This document shows positions 19,206 to 28,300 of a DNA stretch of 64,000 nt, piece by piece. Origin of the DNA: Algoriphagus sp. TR-M9 (GTDB taxonomy: Bacteria > Bacteroidota > Bacteroidia > Cytophagales > Cyclobacteriaceae); NCBI RefSeq assembly GCF_027594545.1, contig NZ_CP115160.1, positions 331,001 to 395,000 on the forward strand, written 5' to 3'. Within the stretch, counting starts at the first letter, position 1, and the number at the start of each line of letters is the position of its first letter. Below the pieces are notes generated by a model. That model had not been told where the DNA came from and did no database searches. It saw only the letters and a program-made list of their open reading frames with translations. The translations under genes and the position numbers were made by a program.

Positions 19206-20021
19206 ATGCCAGAAAATTTGCTAAAAGGAAAACTGGGTATCATCACAGGTGCCCTGGACGAGAACTCAATTGCTTGGAAAACAGCATTGAAAGCTAAAGA
19301 ACAAGGTGCAAGGTTTGTACTGACCAATGCTCCCATTGCCATGAGAATGGGCGCTATCAATGAGCTTGCTAAAGAATGTGACACCATCGTTATTCCAGCA
19401 GATGCGACCAGTTTAGAAGATATTGAGAAACTTTACACAGAAGCCACAGCGTATCTAGGTGGCAACTTGGATTTCTTGCTTCATTCCATAGGGATGTCTC
19501 CAAATATCCGAAAAGGAAGGTCTTATGGAGATCTCAATTATGATTGGGCTATGAAGTCCTACGATGTGTCAGCTATTTCATTCCATAAGATGATGCAGGT
19601 AGCCGAAAAAATGGACATCATGAACGAGTGGGGTTCTATCATTGGGCTTTCTTACATCGCAGCTCAGCAGGTATATCCTTTCTACACTGATATGGCTGAT
19701 GCTAAAGCTTTGCTGGAAAGTATAGCCAGAGGTTATGGATATAGATTTGGAAAGCTGAAAAAAGTGCGAGTGAATACCATTTCTCAGTCTCCCACCAAAA
19801 CCACCGCAGGTACTGGGATTGGAGGATTTGATTCGTTCTATAATTTCGCAGAGTCGCTTTCCCCTCTGGGAAATGCCTCAGCCGAAGAATGTGCAGAATA
19901 CATCGTGACCATGTTCTCTGATTATACCAGGATGGTGACCATGCAGAACCTTTTCCATGATGGAGGGTATTCCTTCACTGGAATTTCGGAAGATATCATG
20001 GAGAAGTTCAAGGATATGTAA
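19206..20021 (+). CDS. fabI: enoyl-[acyl-carrier-protein] reductase
   Basis: FabI performs the final reduction of each fatty-acid elongation cycle using NAD(P)H. The 271-residue short-chain dehydrogenase has the FabI-type nucleotide loop (GIITGALDENSIAWKTA instead of GxxxGxG), the LLHSIGMSP segment and the catalytic YTDMADAK, giving Tyr-x6-Lys. A possible -7 element TATTTTTG lies at 19179-19186. A strong terminator follows the stop. Confidence 0.95.
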   Translation: MPENLLKGKLGIITGALDENSIAWKTALKAKEQGARFVLTNAPIAMRMGAINELAKECDTIVIPADATSLEDIEKLYTEATAYLGGNLDFLLHSIGMSPNIRKGRSYGDLNYDWAMKSYDVSAISFHKMMQVAEKMDIMNEWGSIIGLSYIAAQQVYPFYTDMADAKALLESIARGYGYRFGKLKKVRVNTISQSPTKTTAGTGIGGFDSFYNFAESLSPLGNASAEECAEYIVTMFSDYTRMVTMQNLFHDGGYSFTGISEDIMEKFKDM

Positions 20022-20041
20022 TCTGCTTACCCTCACTCAAG

Positions 20042-20072
20042 GCCCTTTGGAATCTCCGAAGGGCTTTTTTTT
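20042..20072 (+). terminator. rho-independent terminator after fabI
   Basis: GCCCTTTGG and CCGAAGGGC (one G-T pair) enclose a 5-nt loop and are followed by eight Ts. Confidence 0.88.
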
Positions 20073-20142
20073 GTCTTTACTTTTAAGATGTGAAAAGGTA
20101 TATTGACGAATAATGCCTATAGCTGAATAAAAAAAACGCCCC

Positions 20143-20943
20143 ATGCCATTTTTAGAAGTTAATGAGACTAGATTGTATTACGAGGACACTGAGCTGGGTG
20201 ATGAGGTGATCGTTTTTTCCCATGGATTACTGTGGAGTCAGCACATGTTTCGGGAGCAGGTAGAATTCCTCAAGACCCGTTTTAGGGTAATCGCTTACGA
20301 TCATCGAGGACAGGGTCAAAGCCAAGTGAAGCAACCGTTCGATATGGATACCCTTACCGAAGATGCCGTGGAGTTGATCCGGTCACTTACCGATAAACCG
20401 GTACACTTTGCAGGGCTTTCCATGGGGGGCTTTATTGGGATGAGATTGGCGGCCCGGCATCCGGAATTAATCAAAAGCCTAATTTTAATGGAAACATCAG
20501 CCAATGCTGAGCCAGTGGAAAATCTTCCTAAATATACTACGCTGACAAAAATCGTGAAGTGGTTTGGTGTACTGCCCTTGGTGGCCAATAAAGTGATGCC
20601 AATCATGTTTGCAGAGAGCTGGCTCCATGATCCTTTAAACCGGGATAAGGTGGATTATTGGAAGAAACAGCTTCGGTTGAATGCCAAAACAATAGTAGGT
20701 CCAGTAGAAGGAGTCATCCGGAGAAAAGGAATTGAAGATGAGCTGGCTATGATTAAGTGCCCTACCTTGATCATAGTTGGTGATGAAGATGTAGCCACTC
20801 GTCCAGAAAAATCCAAATTTATACAGATGGGGATACGGCATGCCAGATTGCATGTAATCCCTGGAGCTGGTCATAGCAGTTGCATAGAAAAGCCAAAAGC
20901 TATCAATCACCTGCTTGGCGACTGGCTAATAGAGAAGAGTTGA
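20143..20943 (+). CDS. alpha/beta hydrolase
   Basis: The 266-residue cytoplasmic hydrolase has an oxyanion HG motif (FSHGLLWSQHMF), a Ser nucleophile elbow (GLSMGGFIGM), an acid in VGDEDVATRP and a catalytic His in GAGHSSCIEKP. The fold and spacing resemble 3-oxoadipate enol-lactonase and similar esterases, but the substrate cannot be assigned. It lies between the fabI terminator and the MarR gene and could belong to the same detoxification group, though it has its own region. Confidence 0.88.
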   Translation: MPFLEVNETRLYYEDTELGDEVIVFSHGLLWSQHMFREQVEFLKTRFRVIAYDHRGQGQSQVKQPFDMDTLTEDAVELIRSLTDKPVHFAGLSMGGFIGMRLAARHPELIKSLILMETSANAEPVENLPKYTTLTKIVKWFGVLPLVANKVMPIMFAESWLHDPLNRDKVDYWKKQLRLNAKTIVGPVEGVIRRKGIEDELAMIKCPTLIIVGDEDVATRPEKSKFIQMGIRHARLHVIPGAGHSSCIEKPKAINHLLGDWLIEKS

Positions 20944-21021
20944 AACTCCACCAGAAGTTGATCTAGTCGCGGATTAGTTTTTTTTCAAAATTTTTCTCGA
21001 AAACCTGAACCTTTTGGCTAC

Positions 21022-21043
21022 ATTAAATGTATATACATTAAAT
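21022..21043 (+). promoter_or_regulatory. palindromic MarR-type operator upstream of the marR-like gene
   Basis: The core AATGTATATACATT (21026-21039) is a perfect 14-bp palindrome; extending to 22 bp adds only one mismatched pair. It ends 13 nt before the MarR start codon, where an autoregulator would bind. A related copy precedes yceI at 21526-21539. Confidence 0.7.
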
Positions 21044-21056
21044 ACACTGACAAACT

Positions 21057-21509
21057 ATGGGAAGTCTAGAAGAAGCAATCAAACAGAAGGAATTTATAAG
21101 CCCTTTCAATAAGCTGGTGGTTAACTTGCTCTACACGCACAGTTATCTTGTATCAGCACAGAATAGACTTTTAAAACCTTTTGACCTTTCGCCTGAGCAG
21201 TACAATGTGCTGCGGATTTTGCGAGGACAAAACGGAGTTCCTACTACAGTTTCTTCTATTCAGGACAGAATGTTGAACAAAATGTCCAATGCCAGTAGGT
21301 TGGTAGAAAAATTAAAAGCAAAAGGCCTGGTAGAGCGCAGAGAATGCCCTACAGATCGGCGTCAAGTAGATATTTTGATTACTGAGAAAGGATTACAAAT
21401 TCTGGAAGAGCTTCAGTCTCATATGGAAGGGTTTAATAATCAAGTAATTAATCTCAGTAAAGAAGAAGCTGTTCAAATGAATGAGCTACTGGATAAACTC
21501 CGGGGTTAA
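21057..21509 (+). CDS. MarR family transcriptional regulator
   Basis: The 150-residue winged-helix protein shows the recognition helix and wing of MarR proteins in DRMLNKMSNASRLVEKLKAKG followed by LVERRECPTDRRQVDILITEKG. MarR repressors usually bind palindromes as dimers and release on binding aromatic or oxidised ligands. The palindromic operator upstream and its variant before yceI suggest it controls itself and the following genes. Cys in VERRECPTDRR, inside the wing, could be redox-sensitive; this is inference. Confidence 0.93.
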   Translation: MGSLEEAIKQKEFISPFNKLVVNLLYTHSYLVSAQNRLLKPFDLSPEQYNVLRILRGQNGVPTTVSSIQDRMLNKMSNASRLVEKLKAKGLVERRECPTDRRQVDILITEKGLQILEELQSHMEGFNNQVINLSKEEAVQMNELLDKLRG

Positions 21510-21525
21510 AATTTTTCCTACAAAA

Positions 21526-21539
21526 CATGTCTATACATT
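21526..21539 (+). promoter_or_regulatory. second, imperfect copy of the MarR operator, upstream of yceI-like gene
   Basis: CATGTCTATACATT differs from the perfect palindrome in front of the MarR gene at two of 14 positions and is again followed by AAA. It lies 43 nt upstream of the YceI start. Confidence 0.6.
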
Positions 21540-21581
21540 AAAATTCAATACAATCAATCTTAAATCTAAACAAACAAAGTT

Positions 21582-22109
21582 ATGAGTACTACAAAATGGA
21601 CTATCGACCCTACACACTCTGAAGTTGCATTCAAAGTAAAACACTTAGTGATCTCCACCGTGACTGGTTATTTCAAGAAATTTGAAGGTAGCGCTGAAAG
21701 CGAATCAGAGGATTTTGATGGAGCAAGCGTATCCTTTACGGCTGATATTGACAGCATAGATACCAATCAGTCAGATAGAGATAATCACCTGAAGTCTTCG
21801 GACTTTTTCGATGCAGAAAACCATCCTAAATTGAAATTTGAAGGCAAGATCGCGAACGACGGAGGAGATTATAAACTGGTAGGTGACTTGACTATGAGAG
21901 GCACTGCCAAGCAAGTTGAGCTGGATGTTGATTTCGGTGGAGTAGCAGGTGATCCATATGGACAGACTAAAGCTGGGTTCGAAATTGAAGGTAAAATCAA
22001 CAGAAAAGATTTTGGTCTTTCATGGTCAGCAGTGACAGAAGCGGGAAGCGTAGTGGTAAGTGATCAAGTTCGGTTGCTGCTAAGTGTGCAGCTGGTAAAG
22101 CAGGCTTAA
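21582..22109 (+). CDS. YceI family protein
   Basis: This 175-residue protein is a complete YceI/lipocalin-like barrel that binds polyisoprenoid-type lipids. It opens with KWTIDPTHSEVAFKVKHL, the family signature, and has DFFDAENHPKLKFEG and an FGLSW C-terminal strand. No signal peptide is present, so it is probably cytoplasmic. It lies between a MarR regulator and quinone-type detoxification enzymes, a frequent arrangement; a role in carrying hydrophobic quinones is inference. Confidence 0.93.
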   Translation: MSTTKWTIDPTHSEVAFKVKHLVISTVTGYFKKFEGSAESESEDFDGASVSFTADIDSIDTNQSDRDNHLKSSDFFDAENHPKLKFEGKIANDGGDYKLVGDLTMRGTAKQVELDVDFGGVAGDPYGQTKAGFEIEGKINRKDFGLSWSAVTEAGSVVVSDQVRLLLSVQLVKQA

Positions 22110-22148
22110 AAGCGACGGCTAAAACTAAGCCAGCATTCAGAATATGAT

Positions 22149-22182
22149 AAGCTATGGGGATTTTTCCTCATAGCTTTATTTT
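22149..22182 (+). terminator. terminator-like hairpin after the yceI-like gene
   Basis: AAGCTATGGGG pairs with CCTCATAGCTT (one non-Watson-Crick position) around a 6-nt loop and runs into a T-rich stretch. It may partly separate yceI from the dioxygenase gene. Confidence 0.65.
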
Positions 22183-22203
22183 AAACTTAATTACCTATAC
22201 AGC

Positions 22204-23154
22204 ATGAAACCACTAATTAAAGGTATACATCACATTACTGCGATTGCCGGTAACCCTCAGCAAAATGTGGATTTTTACACCGGGATCCTAGGACTGAGGC
22301 TGGTGAAAAAAACCATCAATTTTGATGCCCCGGATGTTTATCACTTCTATTTTGGGGACGAGCTTGGCAGTCCAGGGACCGTCTTTACTACTTTTCCTTT
22401 CAAAGGAGCTAGAAAGGGCACCAAGGGAACTGGAGAGCTTACCTATACTGCTTTCTCCATTCCGAAGAATTCTCTGGATTACTGGATTGAGCGCCTGAAG
22501 AAATTCCGAATCCCGGTTTCAGATGTACTTACCCGATTTGGTGAAAAGTTGATCCGATTTGAAGATCATGACAGTATGGGAATAGAGCTGGTTGCAAATG
22601 ATGAGGATGATAGGGCAGGCTGGACCTATGGGCAAGTGCCGATAGAGTATTCCATCAAGGGGTTTTACGGAGCGACTTTAAACCTCAGAGCAAAGGAACT
22701 CACCGAAAAGCTACTGACTGAGCACATGGATTATCGTTTTATTGGAGAGGAAAATGGACGATTCCGATACGGTATAGCCGGTAAGCCTGGCGATATCATA
22801 GATATAGTTGTAGACAAATCGGGCAGCCGTGGTATGCAGAGTGCCGGTACAGTTCATCACATTGCTTTCCGCACAGAAAATTCCGCTTCGCAATTAGAAG
22901 TCCAAGAAATTTTAATGAATAATGGCTATCAAGTGACTGAGGTGAAGGATAGAAATTATTTTAACTCTATTTATTTTAGGGAACCCGGTGGAGTACTCTT
23001 TGAGGTCGCTACAGATGAACCGGGTTTTGCGATCGATGAAGAAGAAGCTCATTTGGGAGAATTGATCAAATTGCCAGACTGGGCAGAACCTAGTCGGGAA
23101 AGAATAGAAGCTAGCCTGACTCCAGTTAAATTAAACATTGAATCGTATGCCTAG
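22204..23154 (+). CDS. ring-cleaving dioxygenase, VOC family (MhqO-like)
   Basis: The 316-residue protein is built from two tandem VOC/glyoxalase units: the first starts IKGIHHITAIAGNPQQNVDFY, the second is marked by GTVHHIAFRTENSASQ and REPGGVLFEVATD. His in the two HH motifs and Glu near the end are the expected metal ligands. The family includes MhqA/MhqO enzymes induced by catechol and quinone stress. Together with the MarR gene and the following carboxylesterase it recalls the Bacillus mhqR-controlled genes. The substrate is unproven. Confidence 0.9.
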   Translation: MKPLIKGIHHITAIAGNPQQNVDFYTGILGLRLVKKTINFDAPDVYHFYFGDELGSPGTVFTTFPFKGARKGTKGTGELTYTAFSIPKNSLDYWIERLKKFRIPVSDVLTRFGEKLIRFEDHDSMGIELVANDEDDRAGWTYGQVPIEYSIKGFYGATLNLRAKELTEKLLTEHMDYRFIGEENGRFRYGIAGKPGDIIDIVVDKSGSRGMQSAGTVHHIAFRTENSASQLEVQEILMNNGYQVTEVKDRNYFNSIYFREPGGVLFEVATDEPGFAIDEEEAHLGELIKLPDWAEPSRERIEASLTPVKLNIESYA

Positions 23155-23755
23155 TCTTAAAACGGGAGGAATTCCTCTTTCTCAAGCAAAAAAAGCTGCG
23201 ATACTTATTCACGGTCGGGGGGCAAGTGCAGAAAGCATACTCGCTTTGAAGGATTATTTAAGTCTGGGTGAATATGCTGTTTTGGCCCCTGAAGCTAGGG
23301 GGGGTACCTGGTATCCCTACAGTTTCATGGCTCCAGATAAGGCAAATCAGGTGGCTTTGAAGGAGTCTCTGACTATAATCAAGGCAGCTTGGGATCAAAT
23401 TTCTCAGGCAGGCATCGCACCTGAGAATGTGGTACTAATAGGTTTTTCCCAAGGGGCATGCCTCAGTCTGGAATTTGCTGCGCAAAATGCTCAGAAGCCA
23501 AAAGCAGTAATTGCATTTACTGGAGGATTGATCGGCGAAAAAGTTCAGGAGGAAAAATATTCTGGGGATTTCCACGGCGCACAAGTTTTTATTGGAAGCA
23601 GTGAAAGAGACGTTCATGTGCCTCTGTCCAGAATAAAGGAATCTGAAACCCTACTGAGCAGGATGGGCGCAAGCGTGAAATTATTAATCTTCAAAGACTC
23701 AAATCATACCATCCGCAAGGAGGAGATTGATTGGGTGAATGAAAATATATTATAA
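23147..23755 (+). CDS. phospholipase/carboxylesterase family alpha/beta hydrolase (MhqD-like)
   Basis: The ATG at 23147 is preferred over an upstream in-frame TTG; it overlaps the dioxygenase end by 8 nt, indicating coupling. The 202-residue hydrolase has LIHGRGASAESI, a Ser nucleophile in GFSQGACLSLE, Asp in ERDVHVPLS and His in DSNHTIRKEE, the triad of the carboxylesterase/YpfH-MhqD group. It probably acts on a product of, or in the same stress response as, the dioxygenase. A strong terminator follows. Confidence 0.9.
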   Translation: MPSLKTGGIPLSQAKKAAILIHGRGASAESILALKDYLSLGEYAVLAPEARGGTWYPYSFMAPDKANQVALKESLTIIKAAWDQISQAGIAPENVVLIGFSQGACLSLEFAAQNAQKPKAVIAFTGGLIGEKVQEEKYSGDFHGAQVFIGSSERDVHVPLSRIKESETLLSRMGASVKLLIFKDSNHTIRKEEIDWVNENIL

Positions 23756-23773
23756 ATAGGTTTTCTTAATTCG

Positions 23774-23810
23774 AAAAATCCTTTGGCAGTTTGTCAAAGG
23801 ATTTTTTTTT
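23774..23810 (+). terminator. rho-independent terminator of the MarR/YceI/VOC/esterase group
   Basis: AAAAATCCTTTG and CAAAGGATTTTT form a 12-bp stem with a 9-nt loop, ending in a long T-run. Confidence 0.88.
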
Positions 23811-23940
23811 GATTTTAATTTTCATGGTATATCTCAAAGCTCTCTTAATAAGAATAATCTCGCTTTTTCACCTCCAAAACACCGAATAAATCCCTTAAAA
23901 ATTATTTTGTAACTAACTGATAATAAAATAAATGGGTTCA

Positions 23941-23994
23941 TTTTTTGGAATTTACTCAATGTAATGAGTAAATTTACTCAATTTTAAGAGTAAA
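23941..23994 (+). repeat. upstream copy of a 54-bp repeat made of two tandem 22-bp palindromes
   Basis: Two 22-bp units lie head to tail. The first (23951-23972) has perfect arms TTTACTCA/TGAGTAAA around 6 nt; the second (23973-23994) has TTTACTCA/AGAGTAAA. The second unit ends 4 nt before the ATG of the DUF4143 ATPase gene. A second copy of the whole block lies after that gene (25272-25325), identical at 40 of 54 positions without gaps. Confidence 0.85.
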
Positions 23995-23998
23995 ACTT

Positions 23999-25195
23999 AT
24001 GAGTTATCAGCGGTCAGAGAAAAATCAAATCCAAAAACGTCTCTGTGATGAGCCTAGAATGTTCATCCAGGTGATCTATGGCCCGCGTCAAGTAGGTAAG
24101 ACTACCATGATTCGCCAGATTATGAAGGATGCGGATCTGCCGCATACCTTGGTGGCGGCTGATGCAGTACCTGCGACTGACAGGCTATGGATTGCCCAGC
24201 AATGGGAAAATGCGCGCATGAAGCAGAGTGCAGCTCCAGCACTGCCTTACATGCTGGTGATAGATGAGGTTCAGAAAATCGACAATTGGAGTGAGCAGGT
24301 CAAAGCCGAATGGGATAAGGATACTGCTGAGGAGCGGGATATTCGAGTGGTTTTATTGGGTTCGTCCCGACTGATGCTTCAGCAGGGATTGACAGAGTCG
24401 CTTGCCGGGAGGTTCGAATCTACCTATTTGGGACACTGGTCATACAAAGAAATGAAAGATGCCTTCGGCCTTTCGCCAGAGGAATTCATCTGGTATGGGG
24501 GATATCCCGGGGCGATTCTCCTCAAGGAAGATGAAGACCGATGGAAGAATTATGTTCGGGATGCGCTCCTGGAGACAAGTATTTCAAAGGATATACTCAT
24601 GCTGACTCGTGTAGATAAACCAGCACTTATGAAGCGTCTCTTTGAGATTGGTTCATCCTATTCAGGTCAGGTGCTGAGCTTCACAAAGATCATGGGACAG
24701 CTCGCTGATGCGGGGAATACCACAACACTCGCCAATTACCTGGAGCTCTTGAATGAAGCTGGGTTGCTAGGAGGTATGGAAAAGTACAGTCCAAACTTGG
24801 TCAGGAAGCGCTCTTCCAGTCCCAAATTCATGGTGCACAATACGGCTATCATGTCTGGTGTTTCTAATGAAACTATGGAAACACTCCGTGAAGACCACCG
24901 CGCCTGGGGTCGCTGGGTAGAGTCGGCTGTGGGGGCACATTTGGTGAATCAAGCCTTCAAGGAGAGGGAGTTGCATATTTACTATTGGCGGGAAGGGAAT
25001 GATGAAGTTGATTTCGTAATCGAGTACAAAAAGCGGATCATTGCCTTGGAAGTGAAGACCTCTAAGGTGGGCGGGTTGGCCGGTTTGAACTCTTTTGCCA
25101 CTACTTACCATCCAGAAAAGTCACTGGTGATCGGTACGGATGGAATCCCCTGGGAGGAGTTTTTGCAGATGGATGTACTTGAGCTATATAGTTGA
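23999..25195 (+). CDS. ATPase with C-terminal DUF4143 domain (COG1373 type)
   Basis: The 398-residue protein has an AAA-type ATPase core with Walker A in YGPRQVGKTTMI and Walker B in YMLVIDEVQKI, followed by a DUF4143 domain that ends in a nuclease-like fold (YWREGNDEVDFVIEYKKRIIALEVKTSK, with Asp, Glu and Lys placed as in PD-(D/E)xK enzymes). No function is established for the family. The start codon abuts a pair of palindromes, so the gene is probably under tight control by a factor binding there, possibly its own product. A paralogue lies at 37.7 kb. Confidence 0.92.
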   Translation: MSYQRSEKNQIQKRLCDEPRMFIQVIYGPRQVGKTTMIRQIMKDADLPHTLVAADAVPATDRLWIAQQWENARMKQSAAPALPYMLVIDEVQKIDNWSEQVKAEWDKDTAEERDIRVVLLGSSRLMLQQGLTESLAGRFESTYLGHWSYKEMKDAFGLSPEEFIWYGGYPGAILLKEDEDRWKNYVRDALLETSISKDILMLTRVDKPALMKRLFEIGSSYSGQVLSFTKIMGQLADAGNTTTLANYLELLNEAGLLGGMEKYSPNLVRKRSSSPKFMVHNTAIMSGVSNETMETLREDHRAWGRWVESAVGAHLVNQAFKERELHIYYWREGNDEVDFVIEYKKRIIALEVKTSKVGGLAGLNSFATTYHPEKSLVIGTDGIPWEEFLQMDVLELYS

Positions 25196-25224
25196 AAAGA
25201 CAGTCAGTTGGCTGTCTTTTTTTT
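25195..25224 (+). terminator. rho-independent terminator of the DUF4143 ATPase gene
   Basis: AAAAGACAG and CTGTCTTTT with an 8-nt loop directly follow the stop and continue into a run of Ts. Confidence 0.85.
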
Positions 25225-25271
25225 GCTAAAAATTATTCTTTAATGTACTTATATTCAGTACTTAAAGTGTG

Positions 25272-25325
25272 TTTTTTATAATTTACTCAATATGCTGAGT
25301 AAATCTACTCAGTGCATTGAGTATT
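25272..25325 (+). repeat. downstream copy of the 54-bp double-palindrome repeat
   Basis: The third 22-bp unit (25282-25303) has perfect TTTACTCA/TGAGTAAA arms; the fourth (25304-25325) keeps TACTCA/TGAGTA. The preceding T6 and AATTTACTCAAT are also shared with the upstream copy. It lies between the ATPase terminator and the convergent sbcC end. Confidence 0.85.
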
Positions 25326-25332
25326 ATGATTT

Positions 25333-28300
25333 CTAGAAGGAATAACTTACCTGAGAACCTAGCTCAGGATCGAGTTCTACATTTGCAAAGACACCGATCT
25401 CCTGCTGAAGATCTTCCACGTGGCTGATGATACCAACGATCCGGTTTTCGTGGCGAAGTGATTTGAGCGTTTCAAAAACCACCCGTAGTGCATTTTTATC
25501 CAATGCTCCGAAACCTTCATCCATGAAGAAAAAGCTTTGATCTGCTTGGTTGAGAGCTTTTACTTTCTCTGCCAAAGCCAATGCTAAACACAGGGAAGCT
25601 TGGAAAGTCTGACCTCCGGAAAGCGTTTTAAGCAAGCGCTTTTTTCCGCCGTTCAAGTAGTCAATAACCCAGAAGGTATTGTTGTCGTCAATTTCCAAGC
25701 TTAGGCGATTTTTGCAGAGCTTCATAAAGCGAACATTCGCTGTATTACAAAGCTCTTTCAGGTAAATCGAACTTACAAACTTCACGAAGCCACTGCCTCG
25801 GAACAGGTTGTCCAGCTCCTTGAGGTAACTTTCCCGGGTTTCCAGCTTGGCGAAATTTGCCTGAATATTTTTCTTCTCGGCTAGTTTAGAGATGGCTTCC
25901 TGGATCTCTTGGTCAAGCAATAGTACCTGGTTTTGGCAGGTCTCCGCATTGATTTTCAAATTTTCGAAGGAAGAAAAGAGCTCTTGAAAAGCTTGCTCCA
26001 GAAAATCCGCTACTCCTGCTTCGGCTTCCAATTCCTGAATTCTATTTTCAGCAATGTCATACTTTCGGTCAAAGTCGGCAATGTCTTTTGCTACCTTTTC
26101 GGCATCTATGGAATGTTGGAAAAGCTGGATCAGTCGCTCCTCATCCAAGAATCCATGCTGAACTTTTAACTCATTGTATTTTAAAGAAAGCAGCTCTAGC
26201 TTTTCCGTACGCTGGTCTCGTAGCTGTGTGAAATTGGCCAGATCTGCCAAGTTCTTGTCCGATACGCTGCGTTTTTCACGAAGATGTTTTTGTTTTCCTT
26301 CGAGCGATTGAAGCGCCTCCTCAATGTCTTTTTCCACCTTGTCAATGGCGGCTTGTATCTGCGAGGATTCTTTGGTAAAAAACTGCTTGCAGAAAGCCAT
26401 ATCACGGATTTCCTCTTTTTTTGCGGAAATACTGGAAAGCACTGATTGAAGTTTGAGCTGGGCCTGTTGCAGTTCTTTTTCTGATTTCTCAATCGAAACC
26501 CGCTCAGCATCCCAGTTTTTGCGAAGCGTTTTCACTTCTTGGATGAGTTTTTCCCGGCTTTGGGAACTGTGTTCTATGGCCTGGATTTTCGTCAATAATT
26601 CAGCATGTGAACCAATTCCTTCTTTGGCAAGAGTGGTTTTGATGGAACTGAGGTTTTCACGCAATTGCTGTAAGTCCTTCTTTTTCGCAGCGCTGTTTTT
26701 TTGATGATTTTCGAGATGAAAGCGCAATTCACTTTGTGTGGATTTGGAAGTTTGTATCTGCTCAAGAAGTAGCTTAGCACTCTTTATTTGCTGGGTTATT
26801 TCCCCTAAATCTACAGCTCCATCACCTTCAAGCGGATTTGGATGGTCCATGGCTCCGCAAAGTGGACAAGGTTCGCCCTGATGCAGTAAGTGAACATGGG
26901 CGGCAAGGCCTTGTTTTTGTATCACCCCATCCCGTTGTTTCTCCAGTTCCTGAATGGCGGATTTCTGAGTAGATTCCCAGTTCTCCAGGGAGCCCAGATT
27001 AGCAGGAATAGTGCTTTGTAAGGTCTCAAGTTTTTGGTTGATTCGCTCAACTTCTGTTGTTATTTCGGTCTCTTCAGCTTGAAGTTTATCCAATTGATTT
27101 TCCAGGTTTTTCCAGTCTTTAGCCCAACTGAGTAAATTAGCTAGGAAGGAGCTATCCGTAGAACTAATCTTTTCTGCCTCTGTTTCTAGCTCAGCGATTT
27201 TTGCTTCTAGTGTCTTTTGAGTCTGTTTTCTTCTTTCTATGGTTGGCTGTAAATCCTGCAGCTTATCATTGGCCACTACTCGCTGAGTTTCCAGGTTTTG
27301 GATTTCTATGACTTTTTTCAAATCACGGATTTTCGCTTCGCGATGTGGGCGCTCCTGATTTTTCTTTTTGAGCTCTACTTCTTCTTTTTCTAGGTCAGCT
27401 ACTACTTTGGCCAGCTCAATTTTGAAGCGCTCACAGTCAATTACGCTTACTTTGTACTTTTCCAGCTCGGCTTTTGTGTCCCGAATCTGTTCCCAAACTG
27501 GGCGAAGATGGGTTTTAGCTTTGATAAATTCGGAGTGAAGCTGCCGCTGTTTTTCGATTTCGGGGCGCTGTAAATTCAGGCTTTCTCGTTCTTTCCTAAA
27601 CTTGAGCAATTGAAGATTTTTACTTCGTAGGTCTTCTTGAAGTCTGAGTTTAGCTTCTGCGGTTTTTAGCTTTTGCGAAGCTTCTGTGGCCTGCTTTTTC
27701 AATTCCTTAAACTGACTTTGCTTTTCAGTCAACAGTTGCTCAGAAAACTCTTCCAAACCCTGCGATTGCGTTTCCAGACGGATTTTTTGCTCTTTTACTG
27801 TTTTGAGAAGAGTTCTAGTTTTGTCTTGAAGATCAAATCGCTCCAATCCAAAAAGCTCCTTCATCATCTTAGCCTGGTCCAGCGGTTTTTGATCGATAAA
27901 TTCTCGGAATTTCCCCTGCGGAATGATCACAGTCTGCTTGAAATGCTCTTTTTTCATGCCGATAATTTCCTCAGCACTAGAACTAATTGGTTCCCAATTT
28001 CCATCTACCTTTTCATAAAATGAGCGCTCCGCGGGCTTGATATCATCAAAATTCTTTGAGTTTCTTTTCGCTGAATAGCGAGCCAAGTAGGTTTTAGCAT
28101 TATTTCGTCCTGAGCTAAACTCAAAATTCAAAAGCAGTAAATCACTCTGCAAATTGACCATGCTGTTCTTTTCTCCCCGGTCGGAAAGCCGCTCGGTGCT
28201 TCCATAGAGTGCCAGAAGAATCGCTTCCAAAATCGAGGATTTTCCGCTGCCCACCGCACCAAAAATTCCAAACAATCCGGCTGCTGTAAGCTTATCAAAT

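Noticed and set aside
23941..25325. Palindromic TTTACTCA repeats as a CRISPR array
   Set aside because: Units are directly adjacent without spacers, only two per block, and no cas gene is present.
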